47,059 bases of DNA, taken from positions 1-47,059 of the forward strand of contig CAMHSB010000014.1 in the NCBI GenBank assembly GCA_946187695.1, given 5' to 3'. A program made the translations under genes and the position numbers. Shown piece after piece: positions 28,689 through 37,800 of this stretch. The notes under the pieces were generated by a model that saw only the letters and a program-made list of their open reading frames with translations, did no database searches and had not been told where the DNA came from. Within the stretch, counting starts at the first letter, position 1; the number at the start of each line of letters is the position of its first letter. This stretch comes from an uncultured Bacteroidales bacterium (GTDB lineage: Bacteria > Bacteroidota > Bacteroidia > Bacteroidales > Paludibacteraceae).

Positions 28689-30350
28689 ATGAAAAAGATT
28701 GGTTTATTAATCCTCGGTTTGTTTGCTTCGCTGTCGCTGTTGGCAGCGGAGCAAAAACCGTTGGAGAAGATGAAATGGGGACATGTGGCTCAAGGACGTA
28801 TGCCCGAAGAGTGGTATGCGTCCGAGCAAGCGCAGCAGATAGCCGAGGTCGTTATGGCGGTGCAAAAAACCAACGGAGGTTGGTACAAGAATAGCCAGAT
28901 GCATAAACTGACCGAGGAAGAGATGATGGACCTCATGCGCAAGAAAAAAGAGCACTCCTGCCTCGACAACTACGCGACGACCCAAGAGATGCGTTTCCTC
29001 GCGCATGTGTATAAATATAATAAGGATGAGCGTTACCGCCAATCTTTCTTAAAGGCGCTGAATATGATTCTTGAGTGCCAGAAGAAATGCGGCGGTTGGT
29101 CGCAGTATTGGCCGCTCACCGGAGGAGGCAGTTATCAGGACTACATCACCTTCAACGACGACCTCATGACCAACGTCATGCTCATGCTCCGCGATGTCTA
29201 TGAGAACGAAGGCGACTTCCGAGACTTGACGGATGAGGCGACCCGCGAACGTTGCCGCAAGGCTTTCGACCGAGGGGTGGAGTGTATCCTCAAATGTCAG
29301 ATTGATGATGAAGGCGTTAAGTCCGTCTGGTGTGCCCAACATGACACCGTCACTTTCTTACCTACTGAAGGTCGTCCGCATGAGTTACCTACTTTCTGCG
29401 GACAGGAGTCAGCGGCGCTGTTAGAGTTCCTGATGTCCATCGAGAATCCATCCAAACCCGTACAAGACGCTGTCCATGCCGCTGCGGCTTGGCTCGACAC
29501 CCATAAGATCGAGAATAAAGCGACCGAGCGCTACACCAACCCCAACGGCGAACCCGACGTACGCGTCATCGACCAGCCGGGTAATGCACTTTGGGGACGA
29601 TTTATCCAACTCGGAGGTAAGACCGCCAAGAAGACCCAAAAACTCTTCATCAAGCACTTGGAAGCTCGCAACAAAACGCGCAAGGTGGTGTATAAAGGCA
29701 AGGAGTACAAGTACGCGGAAGCCGACAACGCCCGCGAGTCCTATGATCCTTCCAAGGCCTATCAACCGGTCTATGCGATCTACAAAGATAGCCTCCAGAA
29801 CCTCTATTACCGCTATCTCTATAACTACGAAGATACCCCGCCTATCACCGATTGGCAAGGCGTACCGCAACGCACCTCCCTCATGCCCGTCAACCGCGCC
29901 AAGTACCAGTTCCTCGGTAACTGGCCGTGGGAAGTGATCTACGGCGAATACCCCATGTGGAAAGAGAAGGTCGATGGCGCTAATGAGGCAGCCATTCATG
30001 GCTGGCAACAAATAACCGTTACTGCCGATATGCTCTCCAACACCAAAGGTAAGGACTACAACGATGCCCGTCTCGGTACGATCAAACTGGCACCGACCAC
30101 TCACACCGTCGCGATCCCTGAAGGCAAGCAGGTCGTACGTGTCGTCGTGCATGGTTTCTCCAACTCCGACAACGATGCCATCCTCTCCGCCGTCAATGGT
30201 CAAGCTTGCAACTATATCTTCCCTAAGAAAGGATACAATCCTGTTTATACCACGCACGTCATTGACCAATTACAAATTACCAATGACCAATTATCGCTAA
30301 CATTTAGCGATTCCCAATGCTGTGTCATCATCCGTCTCTACGTCAAATGA
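28689..30350 (+). CDS. Pectate lyase, family PL10 (first copy)
   Basis: Endo- or exo-acting lyase that cleaves polygalacturonate by beta-elimination. The 553-residue protein has a signal peptide (MKKIGLLILGLFASLSLLAAEQ) and the PL10 core: NNGGWYKN-like VQKTNGGWYKNSQ, EHSCLDNYATTQEMRFLA, CGGWSQYWPLTGGGSYQDY, ITFNDDLMTNVM, WCAQHDT, LWGRFIQLGG and YNYEDTPP. A C-terminal beta-rich region of about 110 residues follows. It ends at CCVIIRLYVK and has no shared tail; a run of five 7-bp repeats lies close to its end. The stop overlaps the start of the second PL10 gene (ATGA). Confidence 0.9.
   Translation: MKKIGLLILGLFASLSLLAAEQKPLEKMKWGHVAQGRMPEEWYASEQAQQIAEVVMAVQKTNGGWYKNSQMHKLTEEEMMDLMRKKKEHSCLDNYATTQEMRFLAHVYKYNKDERYRQSFLKALNMILECQKKCGGWSQYWPLTGGGSYQDYITFNDDLMTNVMLMLRDVYENEGDFRDLTDEATRERCRKAFDRGVECILKCQIDDEGVKSVWCAQHDTVTFLPTEGRPHELPTFCGQESAALLEFLMSIENPSKPVQDAVHAAAAWLDTHKIENKATERYTNPNGEPDVRVIDQPGNALWGRFIQLGGKTAKKTQKLFIKHLEARNKTRKVVYKGKEYKYAEADNARESYDPSKAYQPVYAIYKDSLQNLYYRYLYNYEDTPPITDWQGVPQRTSLMPVNRAKYQFLGNWPWEVIYGEYPMWKEKVDGANEAAIHGWQQITVTADMLSNTKGKDYNDARLGTIKLAPTTHTVAIPEGKQVVRVVVHGFSNSDNDAILSAVNGQACNYIFPKKGYNPVYTTHVIDQLQITNDQLSLTFSDSQCCVIIRLYVK
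30261..30295 (+). repeat. Degenerate 7-bp repeats near the end of the first PL10 gene
   Basis: Heptads ATTGACC, AATTACA, AATTACC, AATGACC, AATTATC encode IDQLQITNDQLS. AANNACC type, like the xylB and GH43 tracts. Confidence 0.8.
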
Positions 30351-32197
30351 AAAAGTTCGCGCTGATCATATTAATTTTGAATTTTGAATTTTTAATTTTT
30401 AATTCAAACGCCTCCAGCGTGGACTCCTACGCTTGGTCGGACATCTGCGCGGGGCGCGTAGAACCCGCTTCTTGGTACGGCTCGCAAGAAGCACAGGACA
30501 TCGCCGACATCGTGCTGGCCGTGCAGAAAAACAACGGCGGCTGGATGAAAAACGACCAGTTGCACAAACTCTCGGACACCTATTACCAACGACTCATCAG
30601 CGAGAAGAACACCCATTCCTGTCTCGATAACTTCGCTACTACCCAAGAGATGCGCTACCTTGCGCGGGTGTGGAAAGCAACTGGCATCGCCAAATACCAA
30701 ACCGCTTTCGGTTATGCCCTCTATATGATCTTCGCTGCCCAGAAAGCCTGCGGCGGATGGTCACAGTACTGGCCGCTCTCAGGGAACTATAGCTATCAGG
30801 ACTACATCACCTTCAACGACGACCTCATGACGAACGTCATGCGTATGATGCGTGACATCTACGAGAACCAAGGTATCTTCGCTGATATCACCGATGCATC
30901 CACCCGCACGCAATGCCGCAACGCTTTCGATCGCGCTCTGCAATGTGTGCTCGATTGTCAGGTGAACGATAACGGTGTGCTCGCTGCCTGGTGCGCCCAG
31001 CACGACACCCTGGCTCCTTTCTACCCAATGGAAGGTCGTCCGCACGAACTGCCCTCCATCAGCGGTTATGAGTCTGCTAACCTCCTGTCTTTCCTCATGA
31101 CCATCGAGAACCCCTCTGAAGAACTCAAATACAGCATCTCCTCCGCTGTCGAATGGCTCGATACACACAAGATCGAAAACAAAGCCGTGGAGGACTATAC
31201 CAATGCCCAACAACAACCCGACCGCCGTATCGTGGATAGCGAGGGTACCCACCTCTGGGGACGCTTCATCCAGATAGGCGGCAAGAGTGGTACCACTATC
31301 TATGAGCATTTCTTCGCAAAACTCAAAAAACGTAATACCTCCCGCTCCTATACCTACAACGGCGTTACCTACTCCTACAAAGAAGAGGAAATAGCCCGTG
31401 CATCCTACGACCCCGCGAATGCCTACCAGCCTATCTACGCCATCTACAAGGATACGCTCCAGCACATGTACTATCGCTTCCTCTATAACTACGAGGATAC
31501 ACCGAAAGCCATCGATGCCAAGGGCTGCCCCGTCTATACCTCCCTCATGGCGACCAACCGCGCAAGTTACCAGTATATCGGTTCTTGGCCGCAACGGGTC
31601 ATCGAGACCGAGTATCCGATCTGGAAAGCCAAATACGAGACCCATACCGAAGGGATCTATACCCTCTCTGCGAAGACCTATGTCTCCTCACAGAGCAACA
31701 TCTTCCATTTCAACAACGCCATTTCAATGGCCAACGATGGGAACAAGGGTTTTGCATCCGGTGAGCGGAACAGTATCAAGTACTCCGCCGATGTGACTTA
31801 CACCATCCATATCCCGTACGATCTGCAGGTAACTTCCGCAGAGATCCGCGGGTACGATAACTACCGCGAGGTCGATTCCTACCTCTCGCTTTGGAATGAC
31901 GTGGCGTATAGTGAAAACACCTATCGTTTCCCCGCTAAAAACGATGATGAAGCCCAATGGAAGACTTACACCATCGATATGACAGCCGCCCCTGCGCAAG
32001 ATGCGTTGAACTTTAAAATCAGCGGCAAACAGACTTGTTTGGTCATCGACCTCACATGCACCCGCAGAGATCAGCAAGCCATAGACCCCGTACCCCGTAA
32101 CCCGTTACCCGTTACCCGTAAAATCCTCCGCAACGGACAGGTGATCTTCGTGCGCGATAATAAAGCGTATACTATTTTAGGTCAAACAATATATTAA
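30347..32197 (+). CDS. Pectate lyase, family PL10 (second copy) with C-terminal tail
   Basis: Paralogue of the preceding gene with the same core motifs in the same order (VQKNNGGWMKNDQ, HSCLDNFATTQEMRYLA, CGGWSQYWPLSGNYSYQDY, LWGRFIQIGG, YNYEDTPK). It is 616 residues long. The extra length lies in a C-terminal region ending in a heptad-encoded linker (DPVPRNPLPVTR) and the shared tail KILRNGQVIFVRDNKAYTILG. The hydrophobic core of its signal peptide (ILNFEFLIFNSNA) is itself encoded by five 7-bp repeats. ATG 30347 was chosen because it overlaps the upstream stop and gives a normal signal peptide. Tandem copies may differ in location or product size. Confidence 0.9.
   Translation: MKKFALIILILNFEFLIFNSNASSVDSYAWSDICAGRVEPASWYGSQEAQDIADIVLAVQKNNGGWMKNDQLHKLSDTYYQRLISEKNTHSCLDNFATTQEMRYLARVWKATGIAKYQTAFGYALYMIFAAQKACGGWSQYWPLSGNYSYQDYITFNDDLMTNVMRMMRDIYENQGIFADITDASTRTQCRNAFDRALQCVLDCQVNDNGVLAAWCAQHDTLAPFYPMEGRPHELPSISGYESANLLSFLMTIENPSEELKYSISSAVEWLDTHKIENKAVEDYTNAQQQPDRRIVDSEGTHLWGRFIQIGGKSGTTIYEHFFAKLKKRNTSRSYTYNGVTYSYKEEEIARASYDPANAYQPIYAIYKDTLQHMYYRFLYNYEDTPKAIDAKGCPVYTSLMATNRASYQYIGSWPQRVIETEYPIWKAKYETHTEGIYTLSAKTYVSSQSNIFHFNNAISMANDGNKGFASGERNSIKYSADVTYTIHIPYDLQVTSAEIRGYDNYREVDSYLSLWNDVAYSENTYRFPAKNDDEAQWKTYTIDMTAAPAQDALNFKISGKQTCLVIDLTCTRRDQQAIDPVPRNPLPVTRKILRNGQVIFVRDNKAYTILGQTIY
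30371..30405 (+). repeat. 7-bp repeats in the signal peptide of the second PL10
   Basis: Five heptads TTAATTT, TGAATTT, TGAATTT, TTAATTT, TTAATTC encode LILNFEFLIFNS, the hydrophobic part of the export signal. Confidence 0.85.
32084..32118 (+). repeat. 7-bp repeats before the tail of the second PL10
   Basis: Heptads GACCCCG, TACCCCG, TAACCCG, TTACCCG, TTACCCG encode DPVPRNPLPVTR, the linker between the lyase and its terminal tail. Same heptad type and same position as in the CE8 gene. Confidence 0.85.
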
Positions 32198-32217
32198 CAT
32201 TTTAACATTAAATCAGT

Positions 32218-33333
32218 ATGAGAAAATTCTTCACATTCGCTATCGCTGCTTTGTTCAGCGCAAGCTTGTTGGCTGACACAGCCCTTTTATCGTGGCAATT
32301 AGGCGAAAACGGTGCTTATGCCGAGGCTGCTAACTCGATCACCGGTGCTGCCGGTTCATTAGCCGAAGGTTGGACCATCGCTATCACCGGTAACACACAG
32401 AAAAACTGGGGTGCAGGAAACGGAAAGATCTTCATGGATCCGGATTCCATCATGACCCTCAAGAACTCCAACGGCGCACAGAACACCGTCACCCTGCCGG
32501 AAGGCCTCTATGCTTCCCAAGTTGTGTTCTATGTCGTAACCAACCACGATACCGATAAAGGTTTGCTGGGTGAGTTTGACGGCGAAATATGCAAGGATTC
32601 CGTTCATAGCCTCAAAGACTATGACCACCCGACGATCATCACCAAGACCCTCGAGACTCCGAAGAATGCGTTCACCTTCACCTTTAAATCAAAACAAGTT
32701 TGCTTCATTGCGGTCGTTACTTATTCGGATCAGGCGCCCGAAGAGCCGAAACCCTATGGTCTGCTCTCTTGGATGTTAGGTGAGAATGGTACGGAAACTG
32801 CTGCTGCTCCCTCTATCACCGGAATGCCGGGATCGGAAGCCGAAGATTGGACCATCGCTTTGTCCGGAGATCCATCCAAGAACTGGGGCGCAGGTGGTAA
32901 GATGACCTACAAAGGAGTAGAGTACAAGTCCCTCAAGAACTCCAACGGTGTACAGATTACCCTTACCCTTCCTGCTGGTAAATATGCAACGGACGTCGAG
33001 TTCCGTGCGGTCACCAATGATGATGCAGCCGTAGGTTCGCTCAAAGAGTTCGACGGCGAGAGTGTAAAAGATACCGTCTTCAGCCTCAAGGACTATAGCA
33101 ATCCGACCATCATCAAGAAGGAACTGGCAACGCCGAAGAATGAGTTCACCTTCACCTTCGGCGGCAAGCAGGTGTGCTTCCTCGCTATCGTGCATTACGA
33201 AGAGCATGAAGAGCCGACCGAGGCAGTTCTGAATACCAAAGCCGAAGTCAAAGCTATCAAACGCTTCGAGAATGGTCAACTCGTTATCATCAAAAACGGC
33301 ACCCGCTACAACGCCCTCGGTGCGCAATTATGA
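32218..33333 (+). CDS. Secreted protein with two tandem homologous domains, unknown function
   Basis: No family recognised. The 371-residue product has a signal peptide (MRKFFTFAIAALFSASLLAD) and two copies of a domain of about 150 residues. Each copy starts LLSW-LGENG, contains EGWTIA or EDWTIA, KNWGAG, LKNSNG, a TLP segment, EFDGE...KD...SLKDY and F.FTF..KQVCF. The spacing looks like a beta-sandwich; carbohydrate binding is possible but unproven. It ends with a divergent version of the shared tail (RFENGQLVIIKNGTRYNALG). It lies between the PL10 pair and GH43 with short gaps. Confidence 0.75.
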   Translation: MRKFFTFAIAALFSASLLADTALLSWQLGENGAYAEAANSITGAAGSLAEGWTIAITGNTQKNWGAGNGKIFMDPDSIMTLKNSNGAQNTVTLPEGLYASQVVFYVVTNHDTDKGLLGEFDGEICKDSVHSLKDYDHPTIITKTLETPKNAFTFTFKSKQVCFIAVVTYSDQAPEEPKPYGLLSWMLGENGTETAAAPSITGMPGSEAEDWTIALSGDPSKNWGAGGKMTYKGVEYKSLKNSNGVQITLTLPAGKYATDVEFRAVTNDDAAVGSLKEFDGESVKDTVFSLKDYSNPTIIKKELATPKNEFTFTFGGKQVCFLAIVHYEEHEEPTEAVLNTKAEVKAIKRFENGQLVIIKNGTRYNALGAQL

Positions 33334-33334
33334 T

Positions 33335-34840
33335 ATGAGAAAAGCAGTATTATTCATCCTTGGTCTTGTTTGGGCAACCGGCCTCTTCGCCGCTGTACCG
33401 GGTTATACCAATCCGATCCTGCCGTACGACTATTCCGATCCGGATGTGTGCCGGGTGGGAGATACGTATCTGATGACGTCTTCGTCTTTCAATAACGTAC
33501 CGGGTTTGCAAATCCTGGCCTCGAAAGACCTCGTGCACTGGCAGATCGTGGATGCCGCCATTCGCTACCAAGTACCCGGATATCAAGAGGGCGACAAGGT
33601 AACGGGTAATTTCGTCTGGGCGCCTGCGATACGTGAGCATGACGGACAGCTCTATATCTATTACGGAGACCCTGACCGAGGAATCTTTTGCGTGAAGGCC
33701 GATATATCCAAAGGCCTTAATTTCCCCTTGGCATGGGAAGAACCGGTATTGGTGATCCGCGCAAAAGGCTATATCGATCCCTGTCCCTTATGGGATGAGG
33801 ACGGACGCGTCTATCTTAGTCATGGCGTGGCCGGCAGCCGCTTCGGCTTGAAGAGTGTACTGCTGATGGCGGAGTTGAATCCCGACGGTCTGAGTGTCAA
33901 AGTGCCCAGCCGTATCATCTTCGACGGGCATGAAGAGCACCCGACTTCCGAGGGTACAAAACTCTATAAACGCAACGGCTATTACTACCTCATGCACCCT
34001 GCCGGCGGTGTACCGACCGGCTGGCAGGTCGTTCAACGGGCAAAGAATATCTACGGTCCCTACGAACTGAAGATCACGCTCGCGCAGGGTAAGACAGCCG
34101 TCAATGGTCCGCACCAAGGCGGATGGGTGGAGACCCCAGAAGGAGAGAACTGGTTTATCCATTTCCAGGATGTCGGAGTCGCAGGTCGTATCGTCCATAT
34201 GCAACCCGTCAAATGGGTGAATGATTGGCCGGAGATGGGACATAACGGAGAACCCATACTAAAGTACAAAGGACAAACGACCAACGACAAACGACCAACA
34301 TATGCCAACTTCGCCCGCCGCGATGAGTTCGATCAACCCGAGTTAGCCCTCGATTGGCAATGGGCCGGCGGACGTATCCGACCGCAGTGGTTCTTCTGCG
34401 ATGCAGACAAGAGTATCTTACGCCTTTATAGCGCACCGCGGGAGGAGGATGATTGGATGCCGAACATGCTGCTCCAGAAGATTCCGGCAACCGCTTTCAC
34501 GGCCTCTGCACGCGTACGCTTCGTTCCTAATAAGGATAAGAAAATGGAACGTGCCGAACAAGCAGGTATGATCGTGTCCGGCAGAAAAGCATCGTTCAAA
34601 CTGGAAGCACCGGTGACGGATAATTGGTGCTACCTCAAGTTGGAAATGGACGCCAAACAGCGCGGACAGTATTATACAAGTACCGACGGCAAGAACTGGA
34701 CGAAAGTAGGTGAACGCTTCCAGGCCGTGGAAGGCCATTGGATCGGTGCGCAAGTAGGCCTTTTCTGCACCCGCGACAACCGTAAATTCAATGACTCCGG
34801 TTGGATGGATGTCGATTGGTTCGAGATAACATTAGATTGA
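33335..34840 (+). CDS. Secreted GH43 glycoside hydrolase
   Basis: Likely beta-xylosidase or alpha-L-arabinofuranosidase acting on side chains. The 501-residue protein has a signal peptide (MRKAVLFILGLVWATGLFA), then the five-bladed GH43 propeller with catalytic base D35 (YSDPDVCRV), pKa modulator D148 (GYIDPCPLWDEDG) and general acid E206 (HPTSEGTKLY). A C-terminal beta-sandwich (about 335-501, ARRDEFDQPELALDWQWAGG onward) is typical of GH43 enzymes of this architecture. The interdomain linker GQTTNDKRPTYA is encoded by 7-bp repeats. Start 33335 lies 1 bp after the previous stop; an upstream in-frame start inside the previous gene was rejected. Confidence 0.9.
   Translation: MRKAVLFILGLVWATGLFAAVPGYTNPILPYDYSDPDVCRVGDTYLMTSSSFNNVPGLQILASKDLVHWQIVDAAIRYQVPGYQEGDKVTGNFVWAPAIREHDGQLYIYYGDPDRGIFCVKADISKGLNFPLAWEEPVLVIRAKGYIDPCPLWDEDGRVYLSHGVAGSRFGLKSVLLMAELNPDGLSVKVPSRIIFDGHEEHPTSEGTKLYKRNGYYYLMHPAGGVPTGWQVVQRAKNIYGPYELKITLAQGKTAVNGPHQGGWVETPEGENWFIHFQDVGVAGRIVHMQPVKWVNDWPEMGHNGEPILKYKGQTTNDKRPTYANFARRDEFDQPELALDWQWAGGRIRPQWFFCDADKSILRLYSAPREEDDWMPNMLLQKIPATAFTASARVRFVPNKDKKMERAEQAGMIVSGRKASFKLEAPVTDNWCYLKLEMDAKQRGQYYTSTDGKNWTKVGERFQAVEGHWIGAQVGLFCTRDNRKFNDSGWMDVDWFEITLD
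34271..34298 (+). repeat. 7-bp repeats in the GH43 interdomain linker
   Basis: Four heptads GGACAAA, CGACCAA, CGACAAA, CGACCAA encode GQTTNDKRPT between the catalytic propeller and the C-terminal domain. AANNACC type by rotation (AACGACC). Confidence 0.85.
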
Positions 34841-34843
34841 TAT

Positions 34844-37800
34844 ATGAAAAAGCATTTAACTTTATTTCTGATGCTCTTTGTTTGCATGGCCATGCAAGCA
34901 AAACTCATCAAAGGGACCGTGACAGACGTGAACGGAGAGAGTGTGATTGCTGCATCCGTGATGGTGCAAGGCACGTCTATCGGAACTATCACCGACCTGG
35001 ACGGAAACTACACCCTCGACGTACCGGACGATGCCAAGACACTCCTTTTCTCCTTCCTCGGCATGAAGACCGAAGAGGCGCAGATCACCGGTGATGTGAT
35101 CAATATCATGCTCGTTGAGGACAAACAGGTGCTCGACGAAGTGGTGGTGACCGGTTATGGCTCGGTCAAGAAACGCGACCTTGTAACAGCCGTTTCTTCG
35201 GTCGGAGCCGATCAGATCAAGGACGTACCCGTCACCACCGCAGCGGAAGCGCTGCAGGGTAAGTTAGCAGGCGTGCAGGTGGTAGCTACCGAAGGTAGTC
35301 CCGATGCGGAGATGAAGATTCTCGTCCGCGGCGGTACATCGCTCACGCAATCCAACGAACCCCTCTATATAGTGGACGGTTTTCCGGTAAGCAGCATCTC
35401 GGATATATCTCCCAACGATATCCAATCGATCGACGTGCTCAAAGATGCAGCGGCAACTGCCATCTACGGTGCCAAAGGTGCGAACGGTGTCATCATGATC
35501 ACCACCAAGGAGACCAAACTCACCGAAGACGAGAAGAAGAAAAACGCTCTCAAGATCCATGCCGACTATACGGGTTATATGGGCTGGCGTACCCTCGCAA
35601 ACCGTTATAACGTGATGAACAACGAGGATTATCTGCGTTCCCAATACGAATACGTCTATCTGTCTAACCGTGGCAATGCGGATGAACTGGCTAAGTTCTT
35701 CAACCAATATAGTCTCGGCGGTAAGGCTCCTGCGAACCTGCAGGGCCTGGTGGATTTTTGGAACGAGCAAGGCAGCGTCGATTGGCAGGATGAGATATAC
35801 GGAGGTAACCACCTCAACTCAAACCATACCTTCGGTTTCAACATGGCCAACAAACTCTTCTCCCTGAACCTCAGTTACAACCGCGTGGATGACAACAGCA
35901 TCATGTACGGTAGTAATTTCGACCGTAACAACGTAGCGCTCAAACTCAAAGTGCAGCCGGTGAAGGGACTTTCTATCGGTATCAACGCACGGTACGTGAA
36001 CACCAACACCCTGGGCTCGGGTACCAACAGCGCCGATGAACTCAAGAACAGCAAGAGCGACAGCCGTCTGCGCAACGTGGTCGCTTTTGTGCCCCTCAAA
36101 GGCCTCACCGTCGATCCCTTGGATGCCGATGACGAAGAGACAGGGACCACTACTTGGACGCTGTACGACCCCTTCCGCTCAATAGACGACAACTACAAGA
36201 CCAAAGTGGAGCACAAATGGAGCGTGAACGGCTATATTGCCTATAAGTTCCTCAACCATTTTACGATTCGTGCCGAGGCTGGTTACGAAGGACGGCAGAT
36301 TAACCAAAACCGCTATTTCGGCGGTACCACCAGTTACTCCAAGACCAACGAAGGTAAGGCGCAAGTAGGACTCGACTCCATTACGGGCTTGGGGTACGGA
36401 AACGTGCAGGCCTCCAAGACCTATGCCTCGCGCTTCAAAGAGACCAACACCTTCGAGTATGCCCAGAAATTCCGCGGCGGTAGACATGACCTCAGCATCC
36501 TCATTGGCGAAGAGCAGATCATCAATAAAGGCCACACCGATTACAACTATTATTTCGGTTTCGATCCGCGCACTGCGGCGGCTACCGTGTTCGGCAATCT
36601 CAATAGCGCCAAGAAGACCCTCACCAAGGACTACATCAACCCCAATGACAACATGCTCTCTTTCTTCGCCCGTGCGAACTACGTGCTGTACGGTCGGTAT
36701 TATCTCACAGCGACCTTCCGCGCGGATGCTTCGACCAAGTTCGCCCCCGGAAACCAATGGGGCTTCTTCCCCTCGGCAGCCATTGCTTGGCGTATGATAG
36801 ACGAGAAATGGATGGCACCGGCGCAAGACGTCATGAGCAACTGGAAATGGCGGCTGTCCTACGGTACGGTAGGTAACAACAACGTCGATCTCGGCTACCT
36901 TTACCTCAATTATATCTACGACAATACGCACAACTACCTGCAGGGCATGAACGATGTGCTCATTGATGGTAAGGCAGGCACGAGCTCGCAATTGATTGCG
37001 CCGAACGACCAACTCAAATGGGAAACCACCACCACCCGTAACTTCGGTATGGATTTCGGTTTCTTCAACGAGCGTTTGAGCGGTTCGATCGATCTGTATT
37101 GGAACACCACCAAGGACCTGCTCCTCAAATACCGTCTATACACGGGCGGGTATAACTACCAGTACCGCAATATCGGTGCCACGGACAACAAAGGTGTCGA
37201 GTTCTCCATCCGCGGTGTGATCCTCGACAAACGCACCAAAGAACTCAGCTACGGCCTGACGCTGGATTTCAATATCGCGCATAATGTGAATAAGGTCCTC
37301 GACCTCGGCGGCATGGATGACTATGGCGTGAGCGCCGAGTGTTTCTCCACCTACTACACGCAGGGCTATGAGTTCTATCTCAAACCCGGCTCGGCCATCG
37401 GCGATATCTACGGTTATCAGACCGACGGTATCTACACTACCGCTGATTTTGCGCAGTACAACGCAGACGCTAAGAAGAAAGAATGGCAGGATGCCAATGG
37501 CAATCCCATCAAGACCCCGCTGGGTAATGCCTACCCGGGTATGACCAAACTCAAAGGCGACTCGCTCGTGAAGGTAGGAAACGCCACACCCAAGATAAAC
37601 GGTGGTTTTAACCTCAGTTGGTTTGTCGGCGGTGAGGCGTGGGGAAAGATCGACATGACCGCTAACTTCACCTATAGCGTGGGCAATAAGATTGTCAATA
37701 TGTCGGCACTCGACTTCTCGACCCTCACTTCGTCCACCAAGAACCGCAACCTTCTGGCGAGCTGCGCCAACCACTACACCTTGTTCGACAATAACGGTGC

